This document shows, piece after piece, positions 37,333-46,068 of a DNA stretch of 64,000 bases. Each line of letters begins with the position of its first letter. Position 1 is the first letter of the stretch. The notes beneath the pieces were generated by a model that had not been told where the DNA came from, made no database searches, and saw only the letters and a list, made by a program, of their open reading frames with translations. This DNA is from Pseudomonas linyingensis. GTDB taxonomy: Bacteria > Pseudomonadota > Gammaproteobacteria > Pseudomonadales > Pseudomonadaceae. The stretch lies in NCBI RefSeq assembly GCF_900109175.1, contig NZ_FNZE01000004.1:269818-333817 (forward strand), read 5' to 3'. The translations under genes were made by a program, and so were the position numbers.

Positions 37333-37798
37333 CGGTCACTCCAGCGAATCACGACTCGGAACCTCGCCCCGGTACACGCCGGAGTGAGTAGAAACCACCC
37401 CTCGGGCGCACACCGTGCGGCAAGGGGAAACCATCGCCTGGCCGGCGAATGGCCGTCGTTCAATTCGATTCTTGTCGCTGCGCCCGCGACCGGACAAGGC
37501 CGGAGGCGCGATGCAGACGGGCGGAGAGAATTGCACGGCATTCTGTTGACGTAAAGGTCAATCAGGCGACCGGCCAGGCTGCGAATTCACAGCAAGTTCC
37601 GCGCCAGCTATCGGCAAGGACGCTACCCCGGATGGCCGCACAGCGGCACCCCGCCCGGTTCCACCCTGTGGAACCGGCTTTCGTTGTCCTTTCCCGCCCG
37701 CCGCGGTTAGCTGGAGACAGGCCGCCACGGGACTCCGCCCGCTGCCCGGCCACCGATCAACAAGACCGGGCACGAGCCCGGCTACGAGGAGCAATGGC
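37333..37798. other. Divergent gene-free region between the sigma-54 activator and the amidohydrolase gene
   Basis: 466 bases without a credible gene. They hold a palindrome TTGAC-N6-GTCAA (37546-37561) and the perfect hairpin CCGGTTCCAC-CCT-GTGGAACCGG (37655-37677), listed separately as an operator candidate. The ATG at 37799 follows GAGGAGC. No clear sigma-54 or strong sigma-70 boxes were found. Confidence 0.5.
37659..37673. promoter_or_regulatory. Candidate IclR operator upstream of the amidohydrolase operon
   Basis: TTCCAC-CCT-GTGGAA, the core of a perfect 10-bp-arm palindrome, lies 126 bases before the first gene. A near-identical site, TTCCAC-GCC-GCGGAA, lies before the porin gene at 42854. 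IclR-family regulators typically bind short TGGAA/TTCCA-type palindromes. The hairpin could alternatively act as a terminator, since CTTTCGTTGTCCTTT follows. Confidence 0.55.
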
Positions 37799-39010
37799 AT
37801 GGCTCGACACCAGCACATCCTGGCTTGGCTCGACGACACCCGCGCCGAGCTGCAGGCCCTGCGCCAGGATATCCACGCCCACCCCGAACTGGGTTTCGAG
37901 GAACAGCGCACCGCCACCAAGGTGGCGCAGCGGCTGGGCGAATGGGGCTACGAGGTGCATACCGGCATCGGCCGTACCGGGGTGGTCGGCGTGCTGCGCG
38001 TCGGCAGCAGCGCCAGCCGCCTGGGACTGCGCGCCGACATGGATGCCCTGCCGATCGACGAGGCCAGCGGCCTGCCCTACCGCAGCCGCCATGCCGGCTG
38101 CATGCATGCCTGCGGCCACGACGGCCACACCGCCATGCTGCTCGGCGCGGCCCGTTACCTGGCTGCCACCCGCCAGTTCGACGGCACCCTCACCTTAATC
38201 TTCCAACCCGCCGAGGAAGGCCAGGGCGGCGCCGAGGCGATGCTCGCCGACGGTCTGCTCGAGCGCTTCCCCTGCGATGCGTTGTTCGCCATGCACAACA
38301 TGCCCGGGCTGCCCGCCGGCCAGCTGGGCTTTCGCGCCGGCCCGCTGCTAGCCTCCCAGGACCTGCTTGAGGTGCGCCTGAGCGGTGTCGGCGGCCACGG
38401 CTCGATGCCGCATCTGGCCGTCGACCCGCTGCTGGCGGCGGCCGGCACTGTCATGGCCCTGCAGAGTGTGGTGGCGCGCAACGTCGACCCGCAGCAGGCC
38501 GCGGTGGTCACCGTCGGCGCCCTGCAGGCCGGCGAGGCCGCCAACGTCATCCCCCAGCAGGCGCTGCTGCGCCTGAGCCTGCGTGCACTGGACGCCGGGG
38601 TACGCGAGCAGGTGCTGGAGCGGGTGCAGGCGATCATCCACTCGCAGGCGCAGGGCTACGGCTGCCGGGCGCACATCGAGCACCGCCCGGCCTACCCGGT
38701 ATTGGTCAACAGCGCGCAGGAAACCGCCTTCGCCCGCGAGGTCGGCGTGCAACTGGCCGGCGCCGGAGAGGTCAGCGAGGCGCCCACGGTGATGGGCAGC
38801 GAGGACTTCGCCTGGATGCTGCAGCGCTGCCCGGGCAGCTACCTGTTCATCGGCAACGGCGACGCCGACGACTGCGCACGCCTGCACAACCCGGCCTACG
38901 ACTTCAACGACACCATCCTGGTGCGCGGCGCCGCCTACTGGGCCGCGCTCACCGAATCCTGGCTGGCGGCGACACCCGCCGACCAACCGCAGACCATCTT
39001 GGTCGACTAA
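37799..39010 (+). CDS. M20 family amidohydrolase (hippurate hydrolase-like)
   Basis: 403 residues of the M20D peptidase/amidohydrolase group: LRQDIHAHPELGFEE, GLRADMDALPI, the metal-binding HACGHDGHTAMLLGA, IFQPAEEGQGGA, and a dimerisation domain with GGHGSMPHLAVDP. Members cleave N-acyl or aryl amides of amino acids (hippurate, acetyl-amino acids, indoleacetyl conjugates). It leads an operon with an MFS transporter and an amidase, so the natural substrate is probably an amide. Confidence 0.9.
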   Translation: MARHQHILAWLDDTRAELQALRQDIHAHPELGFEEQRTATKVAQRLGEWGYEVHTGIGRTGVVGVLRVGSSASRLGLRADMDALPIDEASGLPYRSRHAGCMHACGHDGHTAMLLGAARYLAATRQFDGTLTLIFQPAEEGQGGAEAMLADGLLERFPCDALFAMHNMPGLPAGQLGFRAGPLLASQDLLEVRLSGVGGHGSMPHLAVDPLLAAAGTVMALQSVVARNVDPQQAAVVTVGALQAGEAANVIPQQALLRLSLRALDAGVREQVLERVQAIIHSQAQGYGCRAHIEHRPAYPVLVNSAQETAFAREVGVQLAGAGEVSEAPTVMGSEDFAWMLQRCPGSYLFIGNGDADDCARLHNPAYDFNDTILVRGAAYWAALTESWLAATPADQPQTILVD

Positions 39011-39045
39011 CCCCCTATCCTCAGCGCCTCACAGGAGACATCCCC

Positions 39046-40374
39046 ATGCACGCTTCCCCGAGCGGGACTTCGCGTTCCCGCCAGGTGACCGCCGCGGTCA
39101 TCGGCAACGCCCTCGAGTGGTACGACTTCATCGTCTACGGCTTTCTCTCGAGCATCATCGCCCGGCTGTTCTTCCCGGCCGACAACGAGCACACCTCGCT
39201 GCTGATGGCGCTGGCTACCTTCGGCGTCGGCTTCTTCATGCGCCCGGTGGGCGGCGTGCTGCTCGGCCTCTACGCCGACCGCAAGGGCCGCAAGGCGGCG
39301 ATGCAACTGATCATCCTGCTAATGACCGTGTCCATCGCAATGATCGCCTTCGCCCCCGGCTACGCCGCCATCGGCATCGGCGCGCCGCTGCTGATCGTGA
39401 TCGCGCGCATGCTGCAGGGCTTCGCCACCGGCGGCGAGTACGCCAGTGCCACCGCCTTCCTGGTGGAGTGCGCGCCAGCGAACCGCCGCGGGCTGTACGG
39501 CGCCTGGCAGCTGTTCGGCCAGTGCCTGGCGGTGTTCGCCGGCGCCGGCATGGGCGCCCTGGTCACCCACACCCTGACGCCCGAGGCGCTGGACAGCTGG
39601 GGCTGGCGCGTGCCGTTCATCCTCGGCCTGCTGATCGGCCCGGTCGGTCTGTGGATCCGCCGCCACATGGAGGAAACCGAGGATTTCGTCGCCGCACAGA
39701 AGAGCAGCGAGCCGGGCCAGGGCCTGCTGGCGACCATCCGCGGCAACCTGCGCGCAGTGCTGGCCACCATGTGCTCCACCATCAACGGAACCGTGGCCTT
39801 CTACGTGGTGCTGGTGAATATGCCGACCTTCGCCCACAAGCAGCTCGGCCTGCCACTGGACCAGGTGTTCATGGTGCAGATGCTGGCGGTGGCGCTGATG
39901 ACGGTGGTGATCCCGATGGCCGGCCTGCTCTCCGACCGCCTCGGCCGCCGCCCGGTGCTGTTCGCCGGCATGCTGGCGTTCTTCCTGCTGATCTACCCGC
40001 TGTACGTCTGGGTCGCCGCCGTCCCCAGCGTGGAGCGCCTGCTGATCATGCAGCTGCTGCTGTGCTCCGCCATGGGCCTGTTCTTCGGCCCAACGCCGAC
40101 CGCCATGGCCGAGCAGTTCCCCACCAAGGTGCGCTCCACCGGCCTGGCGGTGGCTTACAACATCGCCGTGATGCTGTTCGGCGGCTTCGCTCCGTTCATC
40201 GTCACCTGGCTCACCCAAGCCAGCGGCACCCCGGTGGCTCCGGCCTACTACGTGCTGTTCGCCTCGCTGATCGGCCTCGGCGGCCTCGGCCTGCTGCGCG
40301 AAGCGGCCCCTGCCGCGCTGGCCCGCCAGCAGCGCCGCGCCACCCCGCTCACCGCCAGCACCAGGAGCCTGTGA
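39046..40374 (+). CDS. MFS transporter, metabolite:H+ symporter (MHS) family
   Basis: 442 residues and 12 hydrophobic helices. VIGNALEWYDFIVYGFLSS at the N-terminus, GFFMRPVGGVLLGLYADRKGRK and the later LSDRLGRRPVL loop are signatures of the MHS/ProP-like family, which imports organic acids, osmolytes and amino acids. The stop codon directly abuts the amidase start (TGAATG), so import and hydrolysis are coupled. Confidence 0.92.
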   Translation: MHASPSGTSRSRQVTAAVIGNALEWYDFIVYGFLSSIIARLFFPADNEHTSLLMALATFGVGFFMRPVGGVLLGLYADRKGRKAAMQLIILLMTVSIAMIAFAPGYAAIGIGAPLLIVIARMLQGFATGGEYASATAFLVECAPANRRGLYGAWQLFGQCLAVFAGAGMGALVTHTLTPEALDSWGWRVPFILGLLIGPVGLWIRRHMEETEDFVAAQKSSEPGQGLLATIRGNLRAVLATMCSTINGTVAFYVVLVNMPTFAHKQLGLPLDQVFMVQMLAVALMTVVIPMAGLLSDRLGRRPVLFAGMLAFFLLIYPLYVWVAAVPSVERLLIMQLLLCSAMGLFFGPTPTAMAEQFPTKVRSTGLAVAYNIAVMLFGGFAPFIVTWLTQASGTPVAPAYYVLFASLIGLGGLGLLREAAPAALARQQRRATPLTASTRSL

Positions 40375-41868
40375 ATGTCCACCGTGAAACAAGCGCTGCA
40401 CACCGCCCAATCGGCTGGCCTGCGCGGGGAGATCGTCGCCCTCGACGCCCTGCCACTGTCCGAAGCGATCCGTAGCCGCCAGCTGTCCTGCCGCGAGGTG
40501 ATGCAGGCCTACCTGGAGCAGATCGACGAGTTCAACCCGCAGGTCAATGCGCTGGTCGCCCTCGAGTCGCCCGAAGCGCTGCTGATGCAGGCCGACGAGC
40601 GCGACCGCCTGCTGGCCCGCGGCCAGTGGCTGGGCTGGATGCACGGCATGCCGCAGGCGGTGAAGGATCTCGCCGCCTGCGCCGGCACGCGCACCAGCAT
40701 GGGCTCGCCGCTGTTCGCCGGGCAGGTCAGTGGCCACGACGCCATCTCGGTGGCGCGGGTGCGCGCCAGCGGGGCGATCTTCGTCGGCCGCAGCAACGTG
40801 CCGGAGTTCGGTCTCGGCTCGCACAGCTACAACACCATCTACGGTACCACCGGCAATGCCTACGCACCTCAGCTGTGCGCCGGCGGCAGCAGCGGCGGCG
40901 CCGCGGTGGCGCTGGCCCTGCGCATGCTGCCGGTGGCCGACGGCAGCGACATGATGGGCTCGCTGCGCAACCCGGCGGCGTTCAACAATGTCTACGGCCT
41001 GCGCCCCTCCCAGGGCCGCGTGCCGTTCGGCCCCAGCGGCGAGCTGTTCGTCCAGCAGTTGGGCACCGAGGGGCCGATGGGCCGCAGCGTGGCTGACGTC
41101 GCCCGCTTGCTGCACACCCAGGCCGGCTACGACGCGCGCACGCCGCTGTCGCTGCGCGACGACCCGGCGGCCCCGCTCGGTCCGCTGCAGCGCGACTTCA
41201 AGGGCGCACGCCTCGGCTGGCTGGGCGACCTCGGTGGCCACCTGCCGATGGAGATGGGCGTGCTGAACCTCTGCGCGCGCGCGCTGGCCGACTTCGACGA
41301 GCTCGGCTGCGAGGTCGAGGCCTGTCTCCCCGACTACGCCCCCGAGCGCCTGTGGCGGACCTGGCTGGTGCATCGCCACTGGCTGGTGCAGGGCCTGCTC
41401 GGCGAGCTGTACGCCGATCCGGTCAAGCGCGCGCAGCTCAAGCCGGAGGCGCGCTGGGAGGTGGAGGGCGGCCTGGCGCTGAGCGCCGCCGACGTCTACC
41501 GCGCCAGCGTCGACCGCAGCGACTGGTACCGCGCGCTCGGCAAGCTGTTCGAGCGTTACGATTATCTGCTGCTGCCCAGCGCCCAGGTGTTCCCTTTCGA
41601 CGCAACCCAGCCGTGGCCGCGTAGCATCGCCGGGCGCGAGATGGACACCTACCATCGCTGGATGGAGGTGGTGGTCGGCGTCAGCCTGGCCGGGCTGCCG
41701 GCGATCAGCGTGCCGGTCGGCTTCAGCCCCGCCGGCCTGCCGATGGGCCTGCAGCTCATCGGCCCGGCGCAGGCCGACCTCGCCGTGCTGCAGCTGGCCC
41801 ACGCCCACGAGCAGCTCACCCAGTGGGTGCGCGACTTCCCGCCGGGCCTGCTCAAGGACGGCCGCTAG
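40375..41868 (+). CDS. Amidase (amidase signature family)
   Basis: 497 residues with the Ser-cisSer-Lys triad: Lys97 in MPQAVKDLA, Ser172 in AGGSSGG and Ser196 in SDMMGSLRNPAAF, the last two 24 residues apart as in GatA. The usual TGGS before the nucleophile is MMGS here. It hydrolyses a carboxamide to acid and ammonia or amine; the substrate is unknown. The absence of a gatB/gatC pair argues against the tRNA amidotransferase. Confidence 0.9.
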   Translation: MSTVKQALHTAQSAGLRGEIVALDALPLSEAIRSRQLSCREVMQAYLEQIDEFNPQVNALVALESPEALLMQADERDRLLARGQWLGWMHGMPQAVKDLAACAGTRTSMGSPLFAGQVSGHDAISVARVRASGAIFVGRSNVPEFGLGSHSYNTIYGTTGNAYAPQLCAGGSSGGAAVALALRMLPVADGSDMMGSLRNPAAFNNVYGLRPSQGRVPFGPSGELFVQQLGTEGPMGRSVADVARLLHTQAGYDARTPLSLRDDPAAPLGPLQRDFKGARLGWLGDLGGHLPMEMGVLNLCARALADFDELGCEVEACLPDYAPERLWRTWLVHRHWLVQGLLGELYADPVKRAQLKPEARWEVEGGLALSAADVYRASVDRSDWYRALGKLFERYDYLLLPSAQVFPFDATQPWPRSIAGREMDTYHRWMEVVVGVSLAGLPAISVPVGFSPAGLPMGLQLIGPAQADLAVLQLAHAHEQLTQWVRDFPPGLLKDGR

Positions 41869-41949
41869 CGGCCGCACCGCTCCCTGAGCGTACGGGCCTG
41901 TTTCTTGCACATCTTTTCGAGGTAACGCCGGGAGGCGCGGGAGGTGAAG

Positions 41950-42720
41950 ATGCAAGGCAAAGAAGAAGCGGGCACCGTGCGCTCAGTGGAACGGGCGCTG
42001 ACCATCGTCGAGCTGCTCGGCGAGCATCAGGAGCTCGGCCTGGAGGAACTGCACTACCTCACCGGCCTGCCCAAGGCCACGGTGTCGCGCCTGTTGCACA
42101 CCCTGCAGGAGCAGGGCTGGATCTACCGCGGCCTGTGCGACCGCCGCTACCGGCTGTGCGCACGGCGCCTGTATGGCGATCCGGTCAAGCGCCTCAGCCG
42201 TCGCCTGGTCGAGCAGTCCGCGCCGCTGCTGCAGGAGCTCAGCGAGCGCACCGGCCTGGTCGCCGACCTGTCGTTCTTCGACGGCGACAACCTCTTCGTT
42301 CTGGAAAGCGCCATCCCCCAGACGCTGCGCAAGAGCTACCCACTGCACCGCATGGTGGTCGGCCAGGCCGCCAGCCTGTTCCATTCGGCGATGGGCAAGG
42401 CCTGCCTCGGCGAGCTGGACAGCGGCGAGGTCGAGCGCCTGGCGCAGCAGCACCAGGTCAGCGCCGAGGAGCTGCAACAGGTGCAGGAGCAGGCCCACAG
42501 CCAGGGCTTCGGCGAGCGCACCGAGGGCCACTGGGAATACCCGCTGCGTCTGCCGTTCCTGATCCGCGCCGTGGCCCTGCCGGTGCGCGCCAAGGGCCGC
42601 CTGGTCGGCGGCCTGGCCCTGCACTGGCCGCGCGAGCAGGACAGCGTCGAGCAGGTCCAGCGCCGCTATCTGCTCACCCTCGCCGAGACCGTCAGCCAGC
42701 TGCAGAAAAGCTTCGACTGA
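41950..42720 (+). CDS. IclR family transcriptional regulator
   Basis: 256 residues: a winged helix-turn-helix (about 10-70: SVERALTIVELL, LPKATVSRLLHTLQEQGWI) and an IclR effector domain (LSFFDGDNLFVLESA, SAMGKACLGEL, AVALPVRAKGRLVGGLAL). GGAGG before ATG 41950 decides the start over the GTG at 41944. Placed between the amidase and the porin, it probably controls both, through the shared TTCCAC-N3-GYGGAA palindromes. Confidence 0.92.
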   Translation: MQGKEEAGTVRSVERALTIVELLGEHQELGLEELHYLTGLPKATVSRLLHTLQEQGWIYRGLCDRRYRLCARRLYGDPVKRLSRRLVEQSAPLLQELSERTGLVADLSFFDGDNLFVLESAIPQTLRKSYPLHRMVVGQAASLFHSAMGKACLGELDSGEVERLAQQHQVSAEELQQVQEQAHSQGFGERTEGHWEYPLRLPFLIRAVALPVRAKGRLVGGLALHWPREQDSVEQVQRRYLLTLAETVSQLQKSFD

Positions 42721-42853
42721 TACATACGGGGGGCACCGCCAGGTGCACTCATTGCGCACCCTTAATAATTAATCCGCTCAACTCCGGAAAATCCCCACCG
42801 TCTTCTTTCGCCAGCCGCAACACGCACGACTTACCGACAACCTTCCCAAGCTA

Positions 42854-42868
42854 TTCCACGCCGCGGAA
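42854..42868. promoter_or_regulatory. Candidate IclR operator upstream of the porin gene
   Basis: TTCCAC-GCC-GCGGAA differs by one arm base from the palindrome at 37659-37673 and lies 98 bases before the porin start, within a 246-base AT-richer gap. A GATACA also occurs at 42719-42724. Confidence 0.55.
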
Positions 42869-42966
42869 CCCAATTGCGTTGCCCACTTGAACTCTTCCCG
42901 TGAATCTAGGTTGCCGTCCAAGCGGACGAATCAATGCACCAAGTCACAATAACAAGAGGTGGGTTC

Positions 42967-44271
42967 ATGAGAATTAAGCGGCAATATCTGGCGGGCTTGA
43001 CTGGTTGCTTGTTGGCCGCCGGAGTGCACGCCGAGGGCTTTCTCGACGACAGCAAGACATCGCTGCGCTACAGCCAGTTCTACTGGGATGAAAACGACGG
43101 CGGCGGTTTCGGTCCGACCCGCGACGAGTGGGTGCAGGCGGCCCAGTTCAGCTTCAACTCCGGCTGGTACCGCGACATGCTGGGCGTCGATTACAGCTAC
43201 GGCCTGGCCAACGACATTCACGTCGGCGACGACGCCAACAGCATCAGCAACCTGGAAAAGGACGACTCGGTGCAGTCGCCGCACGGCATCGCCAAGCCGG
43301 TGGAAGCCTACCTGCGCGGGAAATTCGCTGGCGGGGCTGGCGAGCTGAACCTCGGCGCCGGCAAGAAGATCCGCCGCTACGCCCAATACCGCGACGACAC
43401 CACGCGCATCCTGCCGGCGGCCACCGTCGGCTTCGACCTCGGCTACCGCCTCGACCCCGTCGAGCTGCGCTTCAGCCGCATCCACGCCTTCAGCCCGCGC
43501 CACGAGAACGGCTGGGGCGACGAGCTGACCAACTTCCGCGGCGAGCAGATCGACGACCTGCGCCTCTACGCGCTGGCCTGGAAGCTGCCGACCGGCAGCA
43601 GCCTGCAAGCCGAATACGCCGAGTCGGACGACTACCTGCGCGAGGCCATGGTCAAGCTGGAGCACAGCTTCGATCTCGGCGCAGGCCGCGGCCTCGATCT
43701 GTACGCCACCAGCGGCCTGCAGCAGGACGCCGGCAAGCTGTTCGAATACGGCGGCGTGAAAGGCCTGTACGAGGCCGAGGAGTCGCACGATGCGCGCTAT
43801 CTCGACCTGTCGGCCAAATATCGCAGCGGTGCCTATTACGCGGGCGTTGCCTACAACAAGGTATGGGGCGATGACTTCGACCGCCTATTCTTCGCCAAGG
43901 ACCACGGCACTTGGAACAGCAGCGCCAAGTTGTTCTACTACTTCGGCTTGGAGAACGAAGAAATGTTCAAGCTGAGTGCCGGCATGAGTTTCGCCGATAT
44001 CGGCCTGCCGCAACTTCGCCTCGACGCCCACTATGCCTTCTCCAGCCACGCCGCCGGATTCAACGACTTCTCGCGCGACGAATTGCAGACCGTCCTGCAA
44101 TACAACTTCGACGGCGTCCTCAAAGGTCTCAGCGCAGCCTGGCTGCACGTCGAGTTCGAGACCGAAGGCACACCCGACGGCATTTCCCGTTTCATGACCA
44201 CACGCGGCCCGGCCGGCATCATCACCCACAATGCCGAGCGCTTCTATCTGAACTACGTGTTCAACTTCTGA
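42967..44271 (+). CDS. OprD family outer-membrane porin
   Basis: 434 residues with a signal peptide (ending AAGVHA), then EGFLDDSKTSLRYSQFYWDEN, the typical OprD-family opening. Later RHENGWGDELTNFRGEQIDDL, RFMTTRGPAGIITHNAERFYLNYVFNF (in parts) and a terminal aromatic residue fit the 18-strand barrel. OprD channels pass specific carboxylates or amino acids. Given the neighbours it may admit the amidohydrolase/amidase substrate; a PhaK-like role in phenylacetate entry is the alternative. ATG 42967 is chosen for GAGGTGGG and the signal peptide. Confidence 0.88.
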   Translation: MRIKRQYLAGLTGCLLAAGVHAEGFLDDSKTSLRYSQFYWDENDGGGFGPTRDEWVQAAQFSFNSGWYRDMLGVDYSYGLANDIHVGDDANSISNLEKDDSVQSPHGIAKPVEAYLRGKFAGGAGELNLGAGKKIRRYAQYRDDTTRILPAATVGFDLGYRLDPVELRFSRIHAFSPRHENGWGDELTNFRGEQIDDLRLYALAWKLPTGSSLQAEYAESDDYLREAMVKLEHSFDLGAGRGLDLYATSGLQQDAGKLFEYGGVKGLYEAEESHDARYLDLSAKYRSGAYYAGVAYNKVWGDDFDRLFFAKDHGTWNSSAKLFYYFGLENEEMFKLSAGMSFADIGLPQLRLDAHYAFSSHAAGFNDFSRDELQTVLQYNFDGVLKGLSAAWLHVEFETEGTPDGISRFMTTRGPAGIITHNAERFYLNYVFNF

Positions 44272-44292
44272 TTGGCAATAGCGAAATAAGAA

Positions 44293-44320
44293 ACGGGCGG
44301 GGCATCGCTGCCCCGCCCGT
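44293..44320. terminator. Bidirectional hairpin between convergent genes
   Basis: ACGGGCGGGGCA, loop TCGC, then TGCCCCGCCCGT form a perfect 12-bp stem between the porin stop and the convergent aldehyde dehydrogenase stop. AAATAAGAA on the left gives T residues on the minus strand. Confidence 0.8.
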
Positions 44321-44340
44321 CCTCAACACCACTCAGCCAA

Positions 44341-45831
44341 TCAGTGCGCGATGCACACCGACTTGATCTCGGTGTAGGCCTCGATCACCGCGCGGCCGAA
44401 CTCGCGGCCGACGCCGGACTGCTTGACCCCGCCGAACGGCATGTTGGGGTCGAGCAGCACGTGGGCGTTGACCCACACGGTGCCGGCCTCGATGCGCGGC
44501 ACCAGGTTCATCGCCTTGGTCAGGTCGTTGGTCCACAGGCTGGCGGCCAGGCCGTAGGGACTGTCGTTGGCCAGGGCGATGGCCTCGTCCTCGCTGTCGA
44601 AGGCCAGCACCGAGAGCACCGGGCCGAACACTTCCTCGCGGGCGATGCTCATCTCCTGGCGCACGTCGGCGAGCACGGTGGGCTGCACGTAGAAGCCTTC
44701 GCCGGGCACCTCGCCGCCGCCGGCAACCACGCGGGCACCCTCGCGGCGGGCCAGTTCGACGTGCTCGAGCACGCTCTGCTGTTGCTTGCGCGACACCAGC
44801 GGGTTGATCGCCGCCGCGGTATCCATGCCCGGACCGACCTTCATGCCGGTCACCGCCGCGCCCAGCTTGTCGACGAACTCGGCGTAGCGCGAGCGCTGCA
44901 CGTAGAAGCGCGAGGCGGCGGCGCACACCTGGCCCTGGTTGAGCAGGCCGCCGAGCAGCGCGCCCTGCACCGCCTTGTCGAGGTCGGCGTCGGCCAGCAC
45001 GATCATCGGGTTCTTGCCGCCCAGCTCGAGGGCGAAGCGGGTCATGTTCTGCATGGCGGCGATGCCGACGCCGCGGCCGACCTCGGTGGAGCCGGTGAAC
45101 GAAACCTTGCTGATCAGCGGGTGACCGGCCAGGGCGTTGCCGATGCGGCTGCCGCGCCCGGTGACCAGGTTGAAGGCGCCGGCCGGCACCCCGGCCTCAT
45201 GGGCCAGCTCGACCAGGCGCAGGGCCGACAGCGGCGTCTCGCTGGCCGGCTTGATCACCACGGTGCAGCCGCAGGCCAGCGCCGGCATGGCCTTCCACAG
45301 GGTGATCATCAGCGGGAAGTTCCACGGAATGATCCCGGCCACCACGCCCACCGGCTCGCGGCGGGCGAAGGCGGTGAAACGCGCGCCCTGCGGGATCGGG
45401 ATCGACACGTCGAGGCTCTGCCCCTCGATCTTGGTCGCCCAGCCGGCCATGTAGCGCATGAACTCGACGGTGGCGCCGACATCCAGCATGCGCGAGACAT
45501 TGATCGACTTGCCCTGGTTGAGGGTTTCCAGCTGCGCCAGCTCCTCGCCGTGCTCCTCGACCAATGCGGCGAAGCGCAGCAGGATGCGCTCGCGATCGGC
45601 CGGGCGCAGGCCCGACCACACGCCATTCTTGAACGCGGCATGGGCCGACTGCACGGCGCGGTCGAGCAGCGCCTCGTCGGCCTCGGCTACCTCGGCGATG
45701 CGCTCACCATTGGCCGGGTTGACCACCGGGCTGCGCGGGCTGTCGTCGACCAGCCAGCGGCCGTCGATGAAACAGCCGTGGCGACGCTCGAGAAAGGCCG
45801 CAACCTGCGGCAGGACACTGACGACACTCAT
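44341..45831 (-). CDS. feaB: Phenylacetaldehyde dehydrogenase (FeaB-like)
   Basis: 496 residues: ALDH signatures IPWNFPLMITLWKAMPAL, FTGSTEVGRGV, LELGGKNP (Glu) and NQGQVCAAASR (Cys). Its length and the adjacent FeaR-like AraC gene match the FeaB/FeaR pair that oxidises phenylacetaldehyde to phenylacetate. ATG 45831 is preceded by GAGGTGTGAAG. It is the second such enzyme in the window (see 28738), clearly homologous but not a recent duplicate. Confidence 0.88.
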   Translation of the reverse strand: MSVVSVLPQVAAFLERRHGCFIDGRWLVDDSPRSPVVNPANGERIAEVAEADEALLDRAVQSAHAAFKNGVWSGLRPADRERILLRFAALVEEHGEELAQLETLNQGKSINVSRMLDVGATVEFMRYMAGWATKIEGQSLDVSIPIPQGARFTAFARREPVGVVAGIIPWNFPLMITLWKAMPALACGCTVVIKPASETPLSALRLVELAHEAGVPAGAFNLVTGRGSRIGNALAGHPLISKVSFTGSTEVGRGVGIAAMQNMTRFALELGGKNPMIVLADADLDKAVQGALLGGLLNQGQVCAAASRFYVQRSRYAEFVDKLGAAVTGMKVGPGMDTAAAINPLVSRKQQQSVLEHVELARREGARVVAGGGEVPGEGFYVQPTVLADVRQEMSIAREEVFGPVLSVLAFDSEDEAIALANDSPYGLAASLWTNDLTKAMNLVPRIEAGTVWVNAHVLLDPNMPFGGVKQSGVGREFGRAVIEAYTEIKSVCIAH

Positions 45832-45986
45832 CTTCACACCTCGTATCCGCTCTGGCACGGGCGACGCTGGCTGCGCCGCCACGGGACACCGGAAGGCGAG
45901 AGAGGCTGAGAGTCCCCCTCCCCGTCCGGCATGGGTTGGCCATTGTGCGCAGGCGGATGGCGGGGCTTCTTGTGTGTGCATGCCAG

Positions 45987-46021
45987 GCGCATTGCTCAGG
46001 CTGCCAGCCTGAGCAATGCGC
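45987..46021. promoter_or_regulatory. 35-bp perfect palindrome between the AraC and aldehyde dehydrogenase genes
   Basis: GCGCATTGCTCAGGCTG, one central base, then its exact reverse complement (17-bp arms). It lies 48 bases beyond the AraC stop and about 155 bases before the aldehyde dehydrogenase start, same strand. As RNA it would be a very strong hairpin, but no T run follows on either strand. It may be a transcription attenuator or a two-fold protein-binding site for the FeaR-like regulator. Confidence 0.75.
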
Positions 46022-46068
46022 ATGAAACCCGCCAGCCGGCCATGGCATGGCTGTCGCCAGGTCGGGCG

